Below, in pieces: positions 1 through 9,829 of a stretch of 64,000 nucleotides of DNA; positions within the stretch are counted from its first letter, which is position 1, and every line of letters begins with the position of its first letter. The notes below the pieces were generated by a model. That model saw only the letters and a program-made list of their open reading frames with translations. It was not told where the DNA came from and did no database searches. The DNA comes from Mesorhizobium tamadayense (GTDB lineage Bacteria > Pseudomonadota > Alphaproteobacteria > Rhizobiales > Rhizobiaceae), in contig NZ_RQXT01000029.1 in assembly GCF_003863365.1 (NCBI RefSeq), positions 1-64,000 on the forward strand. Reading direction: 5' to 3'. The translations under genes and the position numbers were made by a program.

Positions 1-99
1 GATACGAGCACCCATCTGGCTGCCACGGTTCTCCACCTGAACACCACAATGAACTGCTTGCGGGGACCGTTTCAAACGGGCCACGGCGCCGAGGCCGGC

Positions 100-774
100 C
101 TAGCCGAAAGGCAACCTCGGTATACGGCGCTTCTCGCTTGAATAGAGCGCGACCGCCATCGCCCGATTGCGGACGGCAAGCTTATCGTAGAGATTCTTGA
201 GATGGTATTTCACCGTATTCTCGGAGATCCCGGTGCGCGTCGCGATCTGAAGGTTGGTCCAACCATCGGAAAGCACCGCAAGCAGTTCCCGTTCCCGAAC
301 AGTGAGCTGAGACAAGGGTGTGTCATTGACCTTGCCAAAGTCGATATACGGAATGCAGATGCGGCCATGCGCGACCGCCAGGATCGTCTCGAAGATGATT
401 GGCGGGTCGTCGAACTGAAAGCAGTAGCCCTGCGCCCCGAGGCGCACGCACTGCTTCAGGATTCCAATATCGTGGTCGTTGGAAAAGACTGTGATGCGAA
501 CGTTGAGCTTGCGGCTCTGGATCTCGGCGAGAACGTCCGCGCCATCCATGTCGGCAAGCTTCAAGCCGATGACGGCGACGTCGAATTGCTGTGTCGTTGC
601 CAGCTCAAGGAAATGCTTGCCGCTTTGCACCGAGGCCAAAAGTTCGAAGCGCCCGTCACAATCCAGCATTTCGCGCAAAGCTGATACAACAAGCGGATTG
701 TGTTCGGCGACAACGACGCGAACGCGCCGCTCGTCTGATTTAGCATCGTTCGATCTTGGCGACCTTGTGCTCAA
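100..774 (-). CDS. LuxR-family response regulator with degenerate receiver
   Basis: A receiver-like domain (about residues 17-135) is followed by a LuxR/GerE helix-turn-helix (about 153-215, with the typical SQLTVRERE and [14 protein letters not shown] segments), so this should be a DNA-binding regulator. The receiver lacks its phosphorylation chemistry. The acidic pair is E24-H25, the position of the phosphoacceptor Asp is G70 (DVAVIG), and the conserved Lys of strand 5 is Q120. It is therefore probably phosphorylation-independent. The start is a TTG with GGAAG just upstream; no in-frame ATG fits the domain boundary. It lies downstream of and on the same strand as etfA, about 100 bases away. 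A target cannot be read from the sequence. Confidence 0.85.
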   Translation of the reverse strand: MSTRSPRSNDAKSDERRVRVVVAEHNPLVVSALREMLDCDGRFELLASVQSGKHFLELATTQQFDVAVIGLKLADMDGADVLAEIQSRKLNVRITVFSNDHDIGILKQCVRLGAQGYCFQFDDPPIIFETILAVAHGRICIPYIDFGKVNDTPLSQLTVRERELLAVLSDGWTNLQIATRTGISENTVKYHLKNLYDKLAVRNRAMAVALYSSEKRRIPRLPFG

Positions 775-873
775 GAGCTTCCGTTCTGGACGTTTGCGGA
801 CCTGTAGACCCTATGTGGAGCAGTCCCGACTGCAGCATTTGAGGGTGCAGTCGAAGCCATTCGGACAAGAGCG

Positions 874-1803
874 TCAAAGCGCCTTTTGCAGTTCCGGCAG
901 GATGACGAACAGGTCGCCGACCAGGCCGTAATCGGCAACCTGGAAGATCGGCGCCTCCTCGTCCTTGTTGATGGCGACGATGACCTTCGAATCCTTCATG
1001 CCAGCAAGGTGCTGGATGGCGCCGGAGATGCCGACCGCGATGTAGAGGTCAGGCGCCACGACCTTGCCGGTCTGGCCGACCTGCCAGTCGTTCGGCGCGT
1101 AGCCGGCGTCGACGGCGGCTCGGCTTGCGCCGACGGCGGCACCGAGCTTGTCAGCGACCGGCAGGATGACCTCCTGGAACTTTGCCGAGGAGCCCAGCGC
1201 ACGGCCGCCCGAGATGATGATCTTGGCCGAGGTCAGTTCGGGAAGGTCGCTCTCGGACAGCTTGTTCTCGACAAAGGAGGACAGGCCAGGGTCGGCTGCC
1301 GCCGAGACATTCTCGACGGCAGCCGCATTGCCTTGGGAGGCGACAGGAAAGGAGGCGGTGCGGACCGTGATCACCTTCTTGGCATCGGTCGATTGCACCG
1401 TCTGGATGGCGTTGCCGGCATAGATCGGTCGCTTGAAGGTGTCGGGCGAGACAACGTCGATGATCTCGGACACCTGCGCGACATCAAGCAGAGCCGCCAC
1501 GCGCGGCGCGACGTTCTTGCCCGATGAGGTCGCCGGCGCGACGATCGTGTCATAGGCGCCGGCCAACGAGACCACCAAAGCGGCCAGCGGCTCGGCGAGG
1601 CGCTCGGCCAGTTCGTCGGCTTCGGCGAGCAGCACCTTGCTGACGCCCTTGAGCTTGGCAGCGGCGTCGGCAGCGCCCTTGGCGCCCTTGCCGGCCACCA
1701 GCACATGCACGTCCGAACCGATCTGCAGGGCCGCCGACAGCGCCTTGGCGGTCTGGTCGGAGAGGGTTGCGTTGTCGTGTTCGGCGATGAGGAGAATGGT
1801 CAT
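874..1803 (-). CDS. etfA: Electron transfer flavoprotein alpha subunit
   Basis: The 309-residue product has the normal length for ETF alpha, which binds FAD and passes electrons from dehydrogenases to ETF-ubiquinone oxidoreductase. The C-terminal FAD domain is clear: the [20 protein letters not shown] segment followed by [11 protein letters not shown] and a terminal [12 protein letters not shown] good ribosome binding site (GGAAAGGAAC) precedes the ATG. It follows etfB on the same strand with a gap of 23 bases, so the two subunits are almost certainly co-transcribed. The neighbouring D-amino-acid dehydrogenase could be a source of electrons, but this is only inferred from proximity. Confidence 0.95.
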   Translation of the reverse strand: MTILLIAEHDNATLSDQTAKALSAALQIGSDVHVLVAGKGAKGAADAAAKLKGVSKVLLAEADELAERLAEPLAALVVSLAGAYDTIVAPATSSGKNVAPRVAALLDVAQVSEIIDVVSPDTFKRPIYAGNAIQTVQSTDAKKVITVRTASFPVASQGNAAAVENVSAAADPGLSSFVENKLSESDLPELTSAKIIISGGRALGSSAKFQEVILPVADKLGAAVGASRAAVDAGYAPNDWQVGQTGKVVAPDLYIAVGISGAIQHLAGMKDSKVIVAINKDEEAPIFQVADYGLVGDLFVILPELQKAL

Positions 1804-1826
1804 TTGTCTGTTCCTTTCCCGATCGC

Positions 1827-2576
1827 TTACAACACGCCGGCTTCGTTCTTGAGCTTGTCGACCAGTTCGGCGACGCTCTTGACCTTGACGCCTGCCTTGC
1901 GGCCGCCCGGCTCCTCGGTCTTGAGCACCTTGAGCCGCGGCTTGACGTCGGCGCCGTAGTCGGCCGGCGATTTCTCGTCGAGCGGCTTCTTCTTGGCCTT
2001 CATGATGTTGGGCAGCGAGGCATAGCGCGGCTGGTTGAGGCGAAGGTCGGCGGTGACGATCGCTGGCATCTTCAGCTCCACCGTCTGCAGGCCGCCGTCG
2101 ACTTCGCGCGTCACCTTGGCCTTGTCGCCCTCGACAACAACCTTGGAAGCAAAAGTGCCCTGCGCCCAGCCGAGCAGTGCCGCCAGCATCTGGCCGGTCT
2201 GGTTGGAATCGTCGTCGATCGCCTGCTTGCCGAGGATGACGAGGCCGGGCTGTTCAGCCTCGACCACGCCCTTCAGCACCTTGGCGACGCCGAGCGGCTC
2301 GGTCTGCTCGTCGGTCTTGACCAGGATGGCGCGGTCGGCGCCCATGGCGAGTGCGGTGCGCAAGGTTTCCTGCGCCTGCTGCGGCCCGATCGAGACGACG
2401 ATGATCTCTTCCGCCTTGCCGGTTTCCTTCAGCCGGATCGCCTCTTCGACCGCAATCTCGTCGAATGGGTTCATCGCCATCTTGACGTTGGCAAGCTCAA
2501 CCGCCGAACCGTCAGCCTTGACGCGCACCTTGACGTTCGCATCCACAACCCGCTTCACGGGCACAAGGATCTTCAT
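1827..2576 (-). CDS. etfB: Electron transfer flavoprotein beta subunit
   Basis: The 249-residue product is the partner of EtfA. The N-terminal [11 protein letters not shown], the [17 protein letters not shown] signature (about residues 35-51) and the Asp-rich DDSNQTGQM segment are typical of ETF beta, which holds the AMP-binding fold. The ATG is preceded by AGGAA. It is the first gene of a tight etfB-etfA pair on the minus strand and lies about 65 bases downstream of a 2-hydroxyacid dehydrogenase gene in the same orientation. Confidence 0.95.
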   Translation of the reverse strand: MKILVPVKRVVDANVKVRVKADGSAVELANVKMAMNPFDEIAVEEAIRLKETGKAEEIIVVSIGPQQAQETLRTALAMGADRAILVKTDEQTEPLGVAKVLKGVVEAEQPGLVILGKQAIDDDSNQTGQMLAALLGWAQGTFASKVVVEGDKAKVTREVDGGLQTVELKMPAIVTADLRLNQPRYASLPNIMKAKKKPLDEKSPADYGADVKPRLKVLKTEEPGGRKAGVKVKSVAELVDKLKNEAGVL

Positions 2577-2640
2577 TTCCTGTCACTCCACTAGGATGGA
2601 TCTTCAATAGGCACCGGCCCAAAGCACTTCCCTGATCGGC

Positions 2641-3537
2641 TTAGAGCTTTCCGTAAGCGTTAAGTGTCCTGAGCCACAGCTCCTTGTATGCTGCGTCAGT
2701 CATGTAAGCCGCGTGGGCGGTTAACGTGACGTTTTTGAGCGAACGATAAGAACTGACTGCAGGCAAGGGCTCTTCGGGAAATACATCCAGAGCTGCATGT
2801 CCAACCTGACCTTCGGCCAACATCTGGAACAGTGCGGGCTCCTCAATCAACCCGGCTCGCGCGGTGTTGACCAGAATGAAGCCCCTTGCCGGAAGGCGAA
2901 GCCGACGGGCGTTCAGCAGTTCGGCGGTCTCGGGCGTTAGTGACAGATGCAGCGATACGACGCTGGCATTCTCCAGAGCCTCATCAAGGTCAGCAACGAA
3001 GGCGCGGTGATCGCGGGGGGTACGGTTCCAGGCTGCGACCTCCATGCCTATGCCGGCGGCGAGATCGGCCATGCAGGCGCCGATGCCGCCTAAACCGACC
3101 ACCGCGATCTTCTGCCCCATCAACTGCAATCCGCCCAAGGGCGACCAGACGCCGGAACGGATGTCTCGGTCCATCTGCGCCACTTTGCGCGCCGCCGAAA
3201 ACATCAACGCACACGCGTGTTCGGCGACCGCTCGGTCGCCATATCCTGGCGTGGTGTAGACCCCGACTCCGCGTTTGGCAGCGTCTTGCAGGTCCACGTA
3301 GGTCCCCGCTCCCGTGCCCATGAAGATAATCGCCCGGATGGAGGGACAGGCATCGAGGACGCTGGGCGGAACGACTGTATGTTCGACGAAAAGCACGTCG
3401 GCCTCAGAGCCCATGGCTATGAGCGCCGCCTCGGTCGGATTTCCCTGATTGATCCTGATCGCATCAGGAACCGGCAAGTTGCGGGCTTCGATGACGCGGG
3501 CCAGCTCATCCGTGCAGTCCACAAATATCGCGCGCAT
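2641..3537 (-). CDS. D-isomer-specific 2-hydroxyacid dehydrogenase
   Basis: This is an NAD(P)-dependent 2-hydroxyacid dehydrogenase of about 298 residues. The Rossmann motif GLGGIGACMAD is at about 149-159, the substrate Arg is in the NTARAGLIEE segment, the Glu is in LDVFPEEPLP, and the catalytic His is in LTAHAAY. These are the three catalytic residues of the family. AAGGAAG lies ahead of the ATG. It is the third gene in a minus-strand run with an aminotransferase and an amino-acid dehydrogenase, so it may reduce a 2-oxo acid formed there. The substrate is not readable. Confidence 0.88.
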   Translation of the reverse strand: MRAIFVDCTDELARVIEARNLPVPDAIRINQGNPTEAALIAMGSEADVLFVEHTVVPPSVLDACPSIRAIIFMGTGAGTYVDLQDAAKRGVGVYTTPGYGDRAVAEHACALMFSAARKVAQMDRDIRSGVWSPLGGLQLMGQKIAVVGLGGIGACMADLAAGIGMEVAAWNRTPRDHRAFVADLDEALENASVVSLHLSLTPETAELLNARRLRLPARGFILVNTARAGLIEEPALFQMLAEGQVGHAALDVFPEEPLPAVSSYRSLKNVTLTAHAAYMTDAAYKELWLRTLNAYGKL

Positions 3538-3635
3538 CGGGGTTCTTCCTTCTTGTCGGTCGGCGCGGGCGATCGATCTCTTTCCGCGGCTGGAATCACG
3601 GCCCGGCGGCGACCGGGCCGTGAAGTTCTCATGCC

Positions 3636-4940
3636 CTATGCAGCGGCAGATATCTTGTCGGCATCCAAGGCCTCGCCCAGGATCCGCATGGCTTCGTCGA
3701 GGTCGTCATCGGAAAGAACCACGGGCGCCAGGAAGCGAACGATATTTCGGTGAACACCGCATTTGATCACCAAGAGGCCTCGCTCCCGCGCACGCACCAT
3801 CACCTGCTGCGCGCGATCGGCATCCGGCTTCCTTGTCTCGCTATCCGTGACAAATTCGATAGCCCGCATGAAGCCAATGCCGCGCACCACGCCAATGTCG
3901 GTATGGTTTGCCTTCAACGCCTCAAGGGCGTCGGACAGCCTTGTGCCTAGCGCGGCGGCGCGTTCCACAAGGCCGTCCTGCTCGAATGCATCCAGGACGG
4001 CAAGAGCCGCAGCACATGCTATCGGATTGCCACCATAGGTACCGCCGAGTCCACCCGGAGCCGGCGCATCCATAATCTCGGCTTTACCGACGACGCCCGA
4101 GAGTGGGAACCCACCTGCAAGGCTCTTGGCAACCGTGACCAGGTCGGGCTGGATTCCGGCATGCTCGAAGCCGAAAAGCTTGCCGGTGCGGCCGAAGCCA
4201 GTCTGGATTTCGTCGGCTATGAGGACGATGCCATGGCGCTCGGTGATCTCTCTTAAAGCGCGCAGAAATTCAGGTGGGGCCTGGAGGAACCCGCCGTCAC
4301 CCTGCACCGGCTCGATAACGATGGCGGCAACGCGGTCCGGTGCGACTTGCGTGGCGAAGACTTCTTCGAGAGCCGAGATAGCGCCTTCGGTCGTGATGCC
4401 GCGATAGCTGTCTGGATAGGCCGAGTGGAACACCTCACCAGCGAACGGCCCGAAATTCTGCTTGTATGGTTGGGCGAAGCCCGTCAGCGTCACGCCAAGC
4501 AGGGTGCGCCCATGGAAACCGCCCCGAAACGAAATGACGCCCGGACGGTTGGTATAGCTGCGGGCGATCTTGATGGCGTTTTCAACCGCTTCGGCGCCTG
4601 TGGTCAGGAAGACGCTTTTGTAGGCCGCGCCCTTTCCGACCAACTTGTTGAGCCGTTCCGCTAGAGCGATGTACGGCTCATATGCTGCAACCTGAAAGGC
4701 CGTGTGTGTGAGGCGTTTCAGCTGCTGCTCAACGGCCGCTTTCACGCGCGGATGATTGTGGCCGACGTTGATGACGCCGATGCCGCCGACGAAATCGAGG
4801 TAGCGACGGCCATCCGTATCCCAGATGTAGGCGCCTTCTGCGTGATCGACGACAATGGGATGCGCCGTGAGGATCCCCCTTGGGATGTTGTTCGCGCGAG
4901 CGGTCAGGAGTTCGTTCGGACTACGCTGGTTCGACGACAT
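3636..4940 (-). CDS. gabT: Class III aminotransferase, 4-aminobutyrate type
   Basis: The 434-residue PLP enzyme has the class III fold: the LDFVGGIGVINVGHNHP N-terminal segment, FRGGFHGRTLLG, the IADEIQTGFGRTG Asp motif and the Schiff-base Lys in TVAKSLAGGFP. It is closest to GabT, which converts GABA and 2-oxoglutarate to succinate semialdehyde and glutamate. Other omega-amino acids are possible. The open frame begins 90 bases further upstream, but the ATG at 4940 has AGAAAGGA before it and gives the family N-terminus, so it was chosen. The divergent gene at 6801 encodes the matching semialdehyde dehydrogenase, which supports a GABA-like pathway. Confidence 0.9.
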   Translation of the reverse strand: MSSNQRSPNELLTARANNIPRGILTAHPIVVDHAEGAYIWDTDGRRYLDFVGGIGVINVGHNHPRVKAAVEQQLKRLTHTAFQVAAYEPYIALAERLNKLVGKGAAYKSVFLTTGAEAVENAIKIARSYTNRPGVISFRGGFHGRTLLGVTLTGFAQPYKQNFGPFAGEVFHSAYPDSYRGITTEGAISALEEVFATQVAPDRVAAIVIEPVQGDGGFLQAPPEFLRALREITERHGIVLIADEIQTGFGRTGKLFGFEHAGIQPDLVTVAKSLAGGFPLSGVVGKAEIMDAPAPGGLGGTYGGNPIACAAALAVLDAFEQDGLVERAAALGTRLSDALEALKANHTDIGVVRGIGFMRAIEFVTDSETRKPDADRAQQVMVRARERGLLVIKCGVHRNIVRFLAPVVLSDDDLDEAMRILGEALDADKISAAA

Positions 4941-5060
4941 GAAGCATTCCTTTCTCAGCCCGTCGCGGGCTGACAGTGTTTGGGGTAGCGGTGACGGGAA
5001 GTCTCGAAAGACATGTCGCCTTCGGCACACGCCTCCAACATCAGTGCTGACTGGTTCGGA

Positions 5061-6251
5061 TCACATCGATTCGAACACTTCGAGGTTACCGACCACCGGC
5101 CTGTCACCGCTGGCATCGAGAACGCAGGCCCGACCGGGAGAGACGTTCTCGGCCGTGATTCCGAGGGCTGCGATGTCCGCGGGAATTGCGGCATTCAGCG
5201 CGAAGCTTGCCGCAAGACGGGCCGCCGCCACGCCGCCCATCACGCCGTTGCCACCCTGTCCCGCCAACCAGATGAAGCTTGGCTCCTCGGGATCAGATCC
5301 GATTACCGGCTCATGATCGGGGGCGAATGTCCGCAGGCCGCCCCATTTGTGCTTCACGCTGTGGACTTCCATGGTCGTGAACCTGTGGATGCGATCAATG
5401 GCGATCGCGACCTCAAGTTCATCGGCCTGCGCGTCACAGGGCTCCGACCCCGCCATATCGACTGGCGATACCATGATCCGGCCGGCTTCCGGCTTGAAGT
5501 AGAACGTCTCGGCGACATCGAAGGTCATCGGCCAGGTCCGAACATCACTGCCGGCCGGCGGATCAAAGACAACGGCAGTTCTACGGAACGGGACGACATT
5601 GCGATAGGAAAGGCCCGCAAGCGAGGCGATCTGCTGTACCCAGCCTCCAGCCGCATTGACCACAACGGGAGCCTCGAAGGTTCCAGCCGGCGTGGAAACG
5701 GTCCACATGCCGTTAGAATGTTTAAGGGCTTTGACCTTGCCATTCGTGACGAGCTGACCGCCACGGGCTCGAAGCATTTTCAGATAGCTCGTCAAAAGCG
5801 CATTGGTGTCGACGTCCATGCAGTCTGGCTCGTACAGAGCCGAGACGAATTCGCTTGCCTTTACGACAGGGCAGTACCGGAGGGCGTCTTCCGAAGAAGT
5901 CAGCTGGATGGACGCACCCCTCCGTGTTAGTTCCTGCGCCTGTGCAGCAAGCTTCGCCTGCTCGCCGTCCCGGGCGAGAAAAAGCGCTCCACGCGGCGTG
6001 ACAAGTGGAACGTCAGTGAAACCCTCTGGGGGTTGCTCAAGGAAATTTCGAGAGGCGGTAACAAGCCGGCTCCATAGCGCGGGGCCGTAATTTTCCGTCA
6101 TCACCGCGGCAGACCGGCCCGTTGAATGATAGCCCGGCGAGGCCTCCATTTCGAGAAGAATGACCTTGCCACCATTGCTCAATTCATAGGCGGCCGAAGC
6201 TCCAGCAATGCCGGCGCCTATGACAATGAAGTCTGCGGTTTGTATGCCCAT
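5061..6251 (-). CDS. FAD-dependent D-amino-acid dehydrogenase (DauA-like)
   Basis: A 396-residue member of the DAO family. The N-terminal FAD motif VIGAGIAGASAAYEL (about 10-24) is followed by EASPGYHSTGRSAA, a signature seen in D-arginine dehydrogenase DauA, and the C-terminal WLAGQGGNGVMGG also matches that group. Such enzymes oxidise D-amino acids to 2-oxo acids using a quinone or another non-oxygen acceptor at the membrane. The match is from recognition of motifs, so the exact substrate is open. It lies between csaA and the aminotransferase in the same orientation. The nearby 2-hydroxyacid dehydrogenase could handle the oxo-acid product. Confidence 0.85.
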   Translation of the reverse strand: MGIQTADFIVIGAGIAGASAAYELSNGGKVILLEMEASPGYHSTGRSAAVMTENYGPALWSRLVTASRNFLEQPPEGFTDVPLVTPRGALFLARDGEQAKLAAQAQELTRRGASIQLTSSEDALRYCPVVKASEFVSALYEPDCMDVDTNALLTSYLKMLRARGGQLVTNGKVKALKHSNGMWTVSTPAGTFEAPVVVNAAGGWVQQIASLAGLSYRNVVPFRRTAVVFDPPAGSDVRTWPMTFDVAETFYFKPEAGRIMVSPVDMAGSEPCDAQADELEVAIAIDRIHRFTTMEVHSVKHKWGGLRTFAPDHEPVIGSDPEEPSFIWLAGQGGNGVMGGVAAARLAASFALNAAIPADIAALGITAENVSPGRACVLDASGDRPVVGNLEVFESM

Positions 6252-6305
6252 CTTTTTGTTCCTCGAAATAGATACTTTTCGTCGAGATGCATTGCGGAGT
6301 CAGAC

Positions 6306-6644
6306 TCAGAAAACGGCTTCGCCTATCTCGATCTCGTGTGTCGGCGTCAGCAATTTTACTTCGCCAGCTGTATTGCGTGCCCCAAGAATCAGGATCTCTG
6401 AATTGAACCCGGCGATGTTCCGCGGCGGCATGTTGATAACGCAGGCCACCAAACTGCCCACCAAGTCCTCAGCCTTGTAGCTGGTGATCTGCGCGCTTGA
6501 CCATTTCCGGCCAAGTGGGCCGAAGTCGACTTCAACTTTGTAAGCCGGATGTCGTGCGCGCTCGAACGGCAACACTGCCAGGACGCGACCGATCCTTATG
6601 TCAACCTTGGCAAAATCGTCATAGACGATCTGAGTCTTTTCCAT
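6306..6644 (-). CDS. csaA: CsaA-like tRNA-binding-fold protein
   Basis: This 112-residue protein is a single OB-fold EMAP/tRNA-binding domain like CsaA of Bacillus, a small dimeric protein with reported chaperone activity. Visible landmarks are FAKVDIRIGRVLAV near the N-terminus, YKVEVDFGPLG, and the CVINMPPRNIAGF segment. The length is that of the family. It is the first gene of the minus-strand run and is divergent from the aldehyde dehydrogenase gene across about 155 bases, which should contain both promoters. Confidence 0.88.
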   Translation of the reverse strand: MEKTQIVYDDFAKVDIRIGRVLAVLPFERARHPAYKVEVDFGPLGRKWSSAQITSYKAEDLVGSLVACVINMPPRNIAGFNSEILILGARNTAGEVKLLTPTHEIEIGEAVF

Positions 6645-6800
6645 TTCTCACCTCGTTTTAGGGAGTGTGCGCCTCCGGAGCAGCGGTGTTGGATAGATCG
6701 CCGGGCAATTTTGGCCGTTGCTATCGATGTTGGATATCGCTTCGGCAGATTGTGCTGCGACATTGAGTGATGATCGCGGCAAACTTATTTGGAGATTGCC

Positions 6801-8258
6801 GTGTCCATCGCCAAGCAACTGAAAGATCCATCGCTTTTTGCAGAGCTTTGTTACATCGATGGAAAGTGGGTGGGAGCAAACAGCGCTGCCATCATTCCGG
6901 TAGATAATCCAGCCACAGGCGAGATAATTGGCAGCGTTCCAAAATGTGGCGCTGAGGAGACTGAGGCCGCCATAGCGGCCGCGGATATGGCCTTCAAATC
7001 GTGGCGCCGGAAGACTGCGGGCGAGCGCGCTGCCCTTTTGGAGCGGTGGTTCGATCTCATGATCGCTAACGGTGACGACCTCGCACGTATCATGACCTTG
7101 GAACAGGGCAAGCCGCTCGCAGAAGCGCGGGGCGAGATCGTCTATGGTGCCTCGTTCGTGAAATGGTTCGCGGAAGAGGCCCGCCGCATCTATGGGGAGA
7201 CGATACCGGCGGCGTCAGCGGACGGCCGCATCATCGTGCAGAAACATCCTATCGGGGTTGTCGGGGCCATCACCCCGTGGAACTTCCCGAATGCAATGAT
7301 CACGCGCAAGGCGGCTCCAGCTCTGGCAGCCGGCTGCACGATTGTGATCAAGCCAGCAGAATTCACACCCTTCTCTGCCTTGGCTCTCGGCATCCTTGCG
7401 GAAAGGGCTGGGATACCGAACGGTGTCATCAACATTGTGACCGGTCAGGCTGCCGAGATAGGCCGCGCTTTAACAAGCAGCCCCGTTGTGCGGAAGCTGA
7501 CGTTCACCGGGTCGACCCGCGTCGGCAAGATGCTGATGGAACAATGCGCCGCGACGGTAAAGCGGGTCGGCCTGGAGTTGGGTGGAAATGCGCCGTTTTT
7601 GATTTTTGACGACGCGGATCTCGACGCGGCAGTCACCGGGGTGATGACAAGCAAATTCCGCAACGGCGGTCAAACCTGCGTATGCGCAAACCGCATCCTT
7701 GTTCAGGATGGAGTCTATGACGCATTTGCAGAGAAGCTTGCCGCCGCAACCTCGAAGCTCATAGTCGGCGACGGCCTATCAGAGGGTACAACTGTCGGCC
7801 CAATGATCAATCAGGCGGCGATTGCCAAGATTCAGGAACATGTGGACGATGCTACGTCGAATGGAGCGGCTGTAGTCGTCGGTGGCGGACTGCGATCCGG
7901 ACTGTTCTATGAGCCCACGATTCTTAGGGATGCGACGGTCGATATGAAAATCGCCAAGGAGGAGACGTTTGGCCCGGTCGCTCCGCTGTTCCGCTTCTCG
8001 ACGGAAGAACAAGCCGTCGCGATGTCGAATGACACGCCATTTGGTTTAGCGTCCTACCTCTATACGCAGAATATCTCACGCGCCTTCCGCGTCGCCGAAG
8101 CCCTTGAATTCGGGATGGTTGGGATCAATGCTGGCTCGGTTTCGACCACCGCGGCACCGTTTGGCGGCATCAAGGAATCGGGCCTCGGTCGTGAGGGATC
8201 TCATCACGGGCTGGAGGAGTTTCTAGAGCTGAAAACGCTCCATCTTGGTGGTATCTGA
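6801..8258 (+). CDS. gabD: Succinate-semialdehyde dehydrogenase (NAD(P)+)
   Basis: A 485-residue aldehyde dehydrogenase. Visible motifs are the ITPWNFPNAMI cofactor segment, FTGSTRVGKMLM, the catalytic Glu in LELGGNAPF and the catalytic Cys in GGQTCVCANRI. The sequence pattern is that of GabD, which oxidises succinate semialdehyde to succinate. The open frame can start at a TTG at 6789, but GGAG at 6791 is well placed for the GTG at 6801, so GTG was chosen. It is divergent from the gabT-type operon. Together they would convert GABA or a related amine to succinate. Confidence 0.92.
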   Translation: MSIAKQLKDPSLFAELCYIDGKWVGANSAAIIPVDNPATGEIIGSVPKCGAEETEAAIAAADMAFKSWRRKTAGERAALLERWFDLMIANGDDLARIMTLEQGKPLAEARGEIVYGASFVKWFAEEARRIYGETIPAASADGRIIVQKHPIGVVGAITPWNFPNAMITRKAAPALAAGCTIVIKPAEFTPFSALALGILAERAGIPNGVINIVTGQAAEIGRALTSSPVVRKLTFTGSTRVGKMLMEQCAATVKRVGLELGGNAPFLIFDDADLDAAVTGVMTSKFRNGGQTCVCANRILVQDGVYDAFAEKLAAATSKLIVGDGLSEGTTVGPMINQAAIAKIQEHVDDATSNGAAVVVGGGLRSGLFYEPTILRDATVDMKIAKEETFGPVAPLFRFSTEEQAVAMSNDTPFGLASYLYTQNISRAFRVAEALEFGMVGINAGSVSTTAAPFGGIKESGLGREGSHHGLEEFLELKTLHLGGI

Positions 8259-8274
8259 AAGGGGAAAAATACAA

Positions 8275-8409
8275 ATGGAGCAGAGAATTCTACCGCCTGA
8301 ATTTGAGAATGCACCAAAGCTTTCGCCCGAAGAAGAACGTATTGCGGCTCTTCTTTATGTCTTGCTCTCTACAATCGGCCTTGCGCTCATTGTGTGGTTC
8401 CAGGCGTAG
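8275..8409 (+). CDS. Small membrane peptide, 44 residues
   Basis: An ATG preceded by AAAGGGGAA opens a 44-codon frame that ends in TAG. The product has a charged N-terminal half (PPEFENAPKLSPEEERIAA) and a single hydrophobic helix (LLYVLLSTIGLALIVWF) near the C-terminus, so it should be a one-pass membrane peptide. It starts 16 bases after the gabD stop and is probably co-transcribed with it. No family is recognised. The strong ribosome binding site and the clean helix are the support. Confidence 0.55.
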   Translation: MEQRILPPEFENAPKLSPEEERIAALLYVLLSTIGLALIVWFQA

Positions 8410-8524
8410 CTCAGCCTCGACTTGAAGATCAGCGCCCCGCCGGACATCCTCGGGTCTTTCCTTATGCTGCATTAAGCGGATCGCTGCCACGAACCGGTAT
8501 GGCCGCGAAGGGGAAATAATTGCG

Positions 8525-8857
8525 ATGCGTAAGCCCAGCACCAATTACATTAACATCGACGGGAAAGCATTGAAGGGGAAGATCGCTACACCTGCTTTCG
8601 ATTTAGAGTTAACGGGAGAAGCCATGCTCGGAACCGCCGATTCAAATCCGGATATCTTTCTCCTTTTCAGCAACAACTCTCATGGTGACCGACTGAAGGT
8701 GGGCGCATTATGGAAGCGCCGCGGTCTAGGAGGTGCAATAGCGTACCTATTGCTGCTGCACTTGGATTTTGGGCGCTGGTCTGCACATCTTACGCGATGG
8801 CATGGGCGGGGCGACGACACACTCTGGGCTGTCGTTCCCTTTGATGGTGACAAGTAG
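8525..8857 (+). CDS. Hypothetical protein, doubtful
   Basis: An open frame of 110 codons with AAGGGGAA about ten bases ahead of the ATG. The product has a short hydrophobic patch (AIAYLLLLHLDF) and no motif I recognise. It lies in a stretch that appears to be worn down, next to an insertion-sequence relic, so it may be a chance frame or a gene fragment. Confidence 0.25.
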   Translation: MRKPSTNYINIDGKALKGKIATPAFDLELTGEAMLGTADSNPDIFLLFSNNSHGDRLKVGALWKRRGLGGAIAYLLLLHLDFGRWSAHLTRWHGRGDDTLWAVVPFDGDK

Positions 8858-9164
8858 GATATTTGGCCCTGAACTCATCCGGCCGGCGAAAGCCCCCGTG
8901 GGTGGACCAGGCCGTAGCTGCCTCCGCGCTTTTTGTGTCTGCATTGTCGGCGGTCCAACCAAAGACACAATGGCCGAAATGGGGCCGAAACCAGACTGTC
9001 CGGTGCTGGTGTCAAATCGCAGTAAACTGCCGTTCGACCCGACGATAAAATGCTCTTGCAGGCCGAAATGACCGTATCAGCCTGACTGTCCGGAAGCGCA
9101 AGCAGCCCGATGAACCGGCTCATAGTGAAACCGATGCGCCGCAGAGCATCGAAATGATCATGGT

Positions 9165-9352
9165 CTCATCGACCGCTAGCGATTGATCTTGCCGGATCTT
9201 CTCGGCTGCCGCCGGGGAGATGCCGCCGAACTTGACCTTTCAGTATACAGCGTGAACTCGCTGACCCCCTGCTTGCGGGCGAGATGGCCCGTCTTCGCCC
9301 CTGCCTCGTCCTCGCGCAGCACCGCGATGATCTGCTCTTCCGTGAACCACCA
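9165..9352 (-). pseudogene. IS3-family transposase orfA relic
   Basis: Read on the minus strand, one frame gives WWFTEEQIIAVLREDEAGAK and then LARKQGVSEFTLY, which is the N-terminal HTH of IS3-family OrfA (usual form FTEEQIIAVLREHEAG...GVSEATFYNW). At about 9245 the match moves to another frame, which gives KVKFGGISPAAAEK, corresponding to the usual KAKFGGMEVSEA segment. It is thus a frameshifted and truncated copy. No orfB and no terminal repeats were found beside it. Confidence 0.6.
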
Positions 9353-9829
9353 TGCCGTTTGGTCGCGGTCGGCGCATCGTGCTCCACGATCCCTACCCGC
9401 GCCCTTGAATATCAGAAAAAGCGTCTCGATCCGAATAGTCCCATACCGGTGTCGGACAATCTCAATCCCAATCCGGAGCCGACCCGGCCCCCTGCCGCGC
9501 CAGATCGAGCAGGTGCTCGTGCTGCTCAGCGCCGTAGCGCCGCTTGATCGAATCGAGATGGCGATGCGCTCGGGTGAGAGCACGCTTTGGATTCGATTCG
9601 AGCCTCCATGTCGGCTTCATTGATGGCGATGGATTCGGCCAACGTCCCTTAGGCAAGGTGAGCGCGGTGAGAGGCCTAGCAAGTGTCTCTAGCATGCTGC
9701 GCCGAGACCTAAGCGCATATGACAAATTTCGATCATGCAATGACAAATCTGCTGTCTGTTTAACTTCTTGTTGCCAGAGCGACCTTCTCGGCTCATTCCA
9801 TTCTAAGTGGGATCAAAAACAGGCAACCG

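Larger units (their letters stand above)
8410..9829. other. Degraded intergenic region
   Basis: About 1.4 kb between the gabD unit and the LysR gene. Apart from one doubtful open frame (8525-8857) and a relic of an IS3-type orfA (9165-9352), no coding pattern holds in any frame. It appears to be a graveyard of old insertions. Confidence 0.5.

Noticed and set aside
9462-9746. Minus-strand frame with LPKGRWPNPSPSMK
   Set aside because: Overlaps the degraded IS region, matches no transposase motif I know and shows no ribosome binding site.
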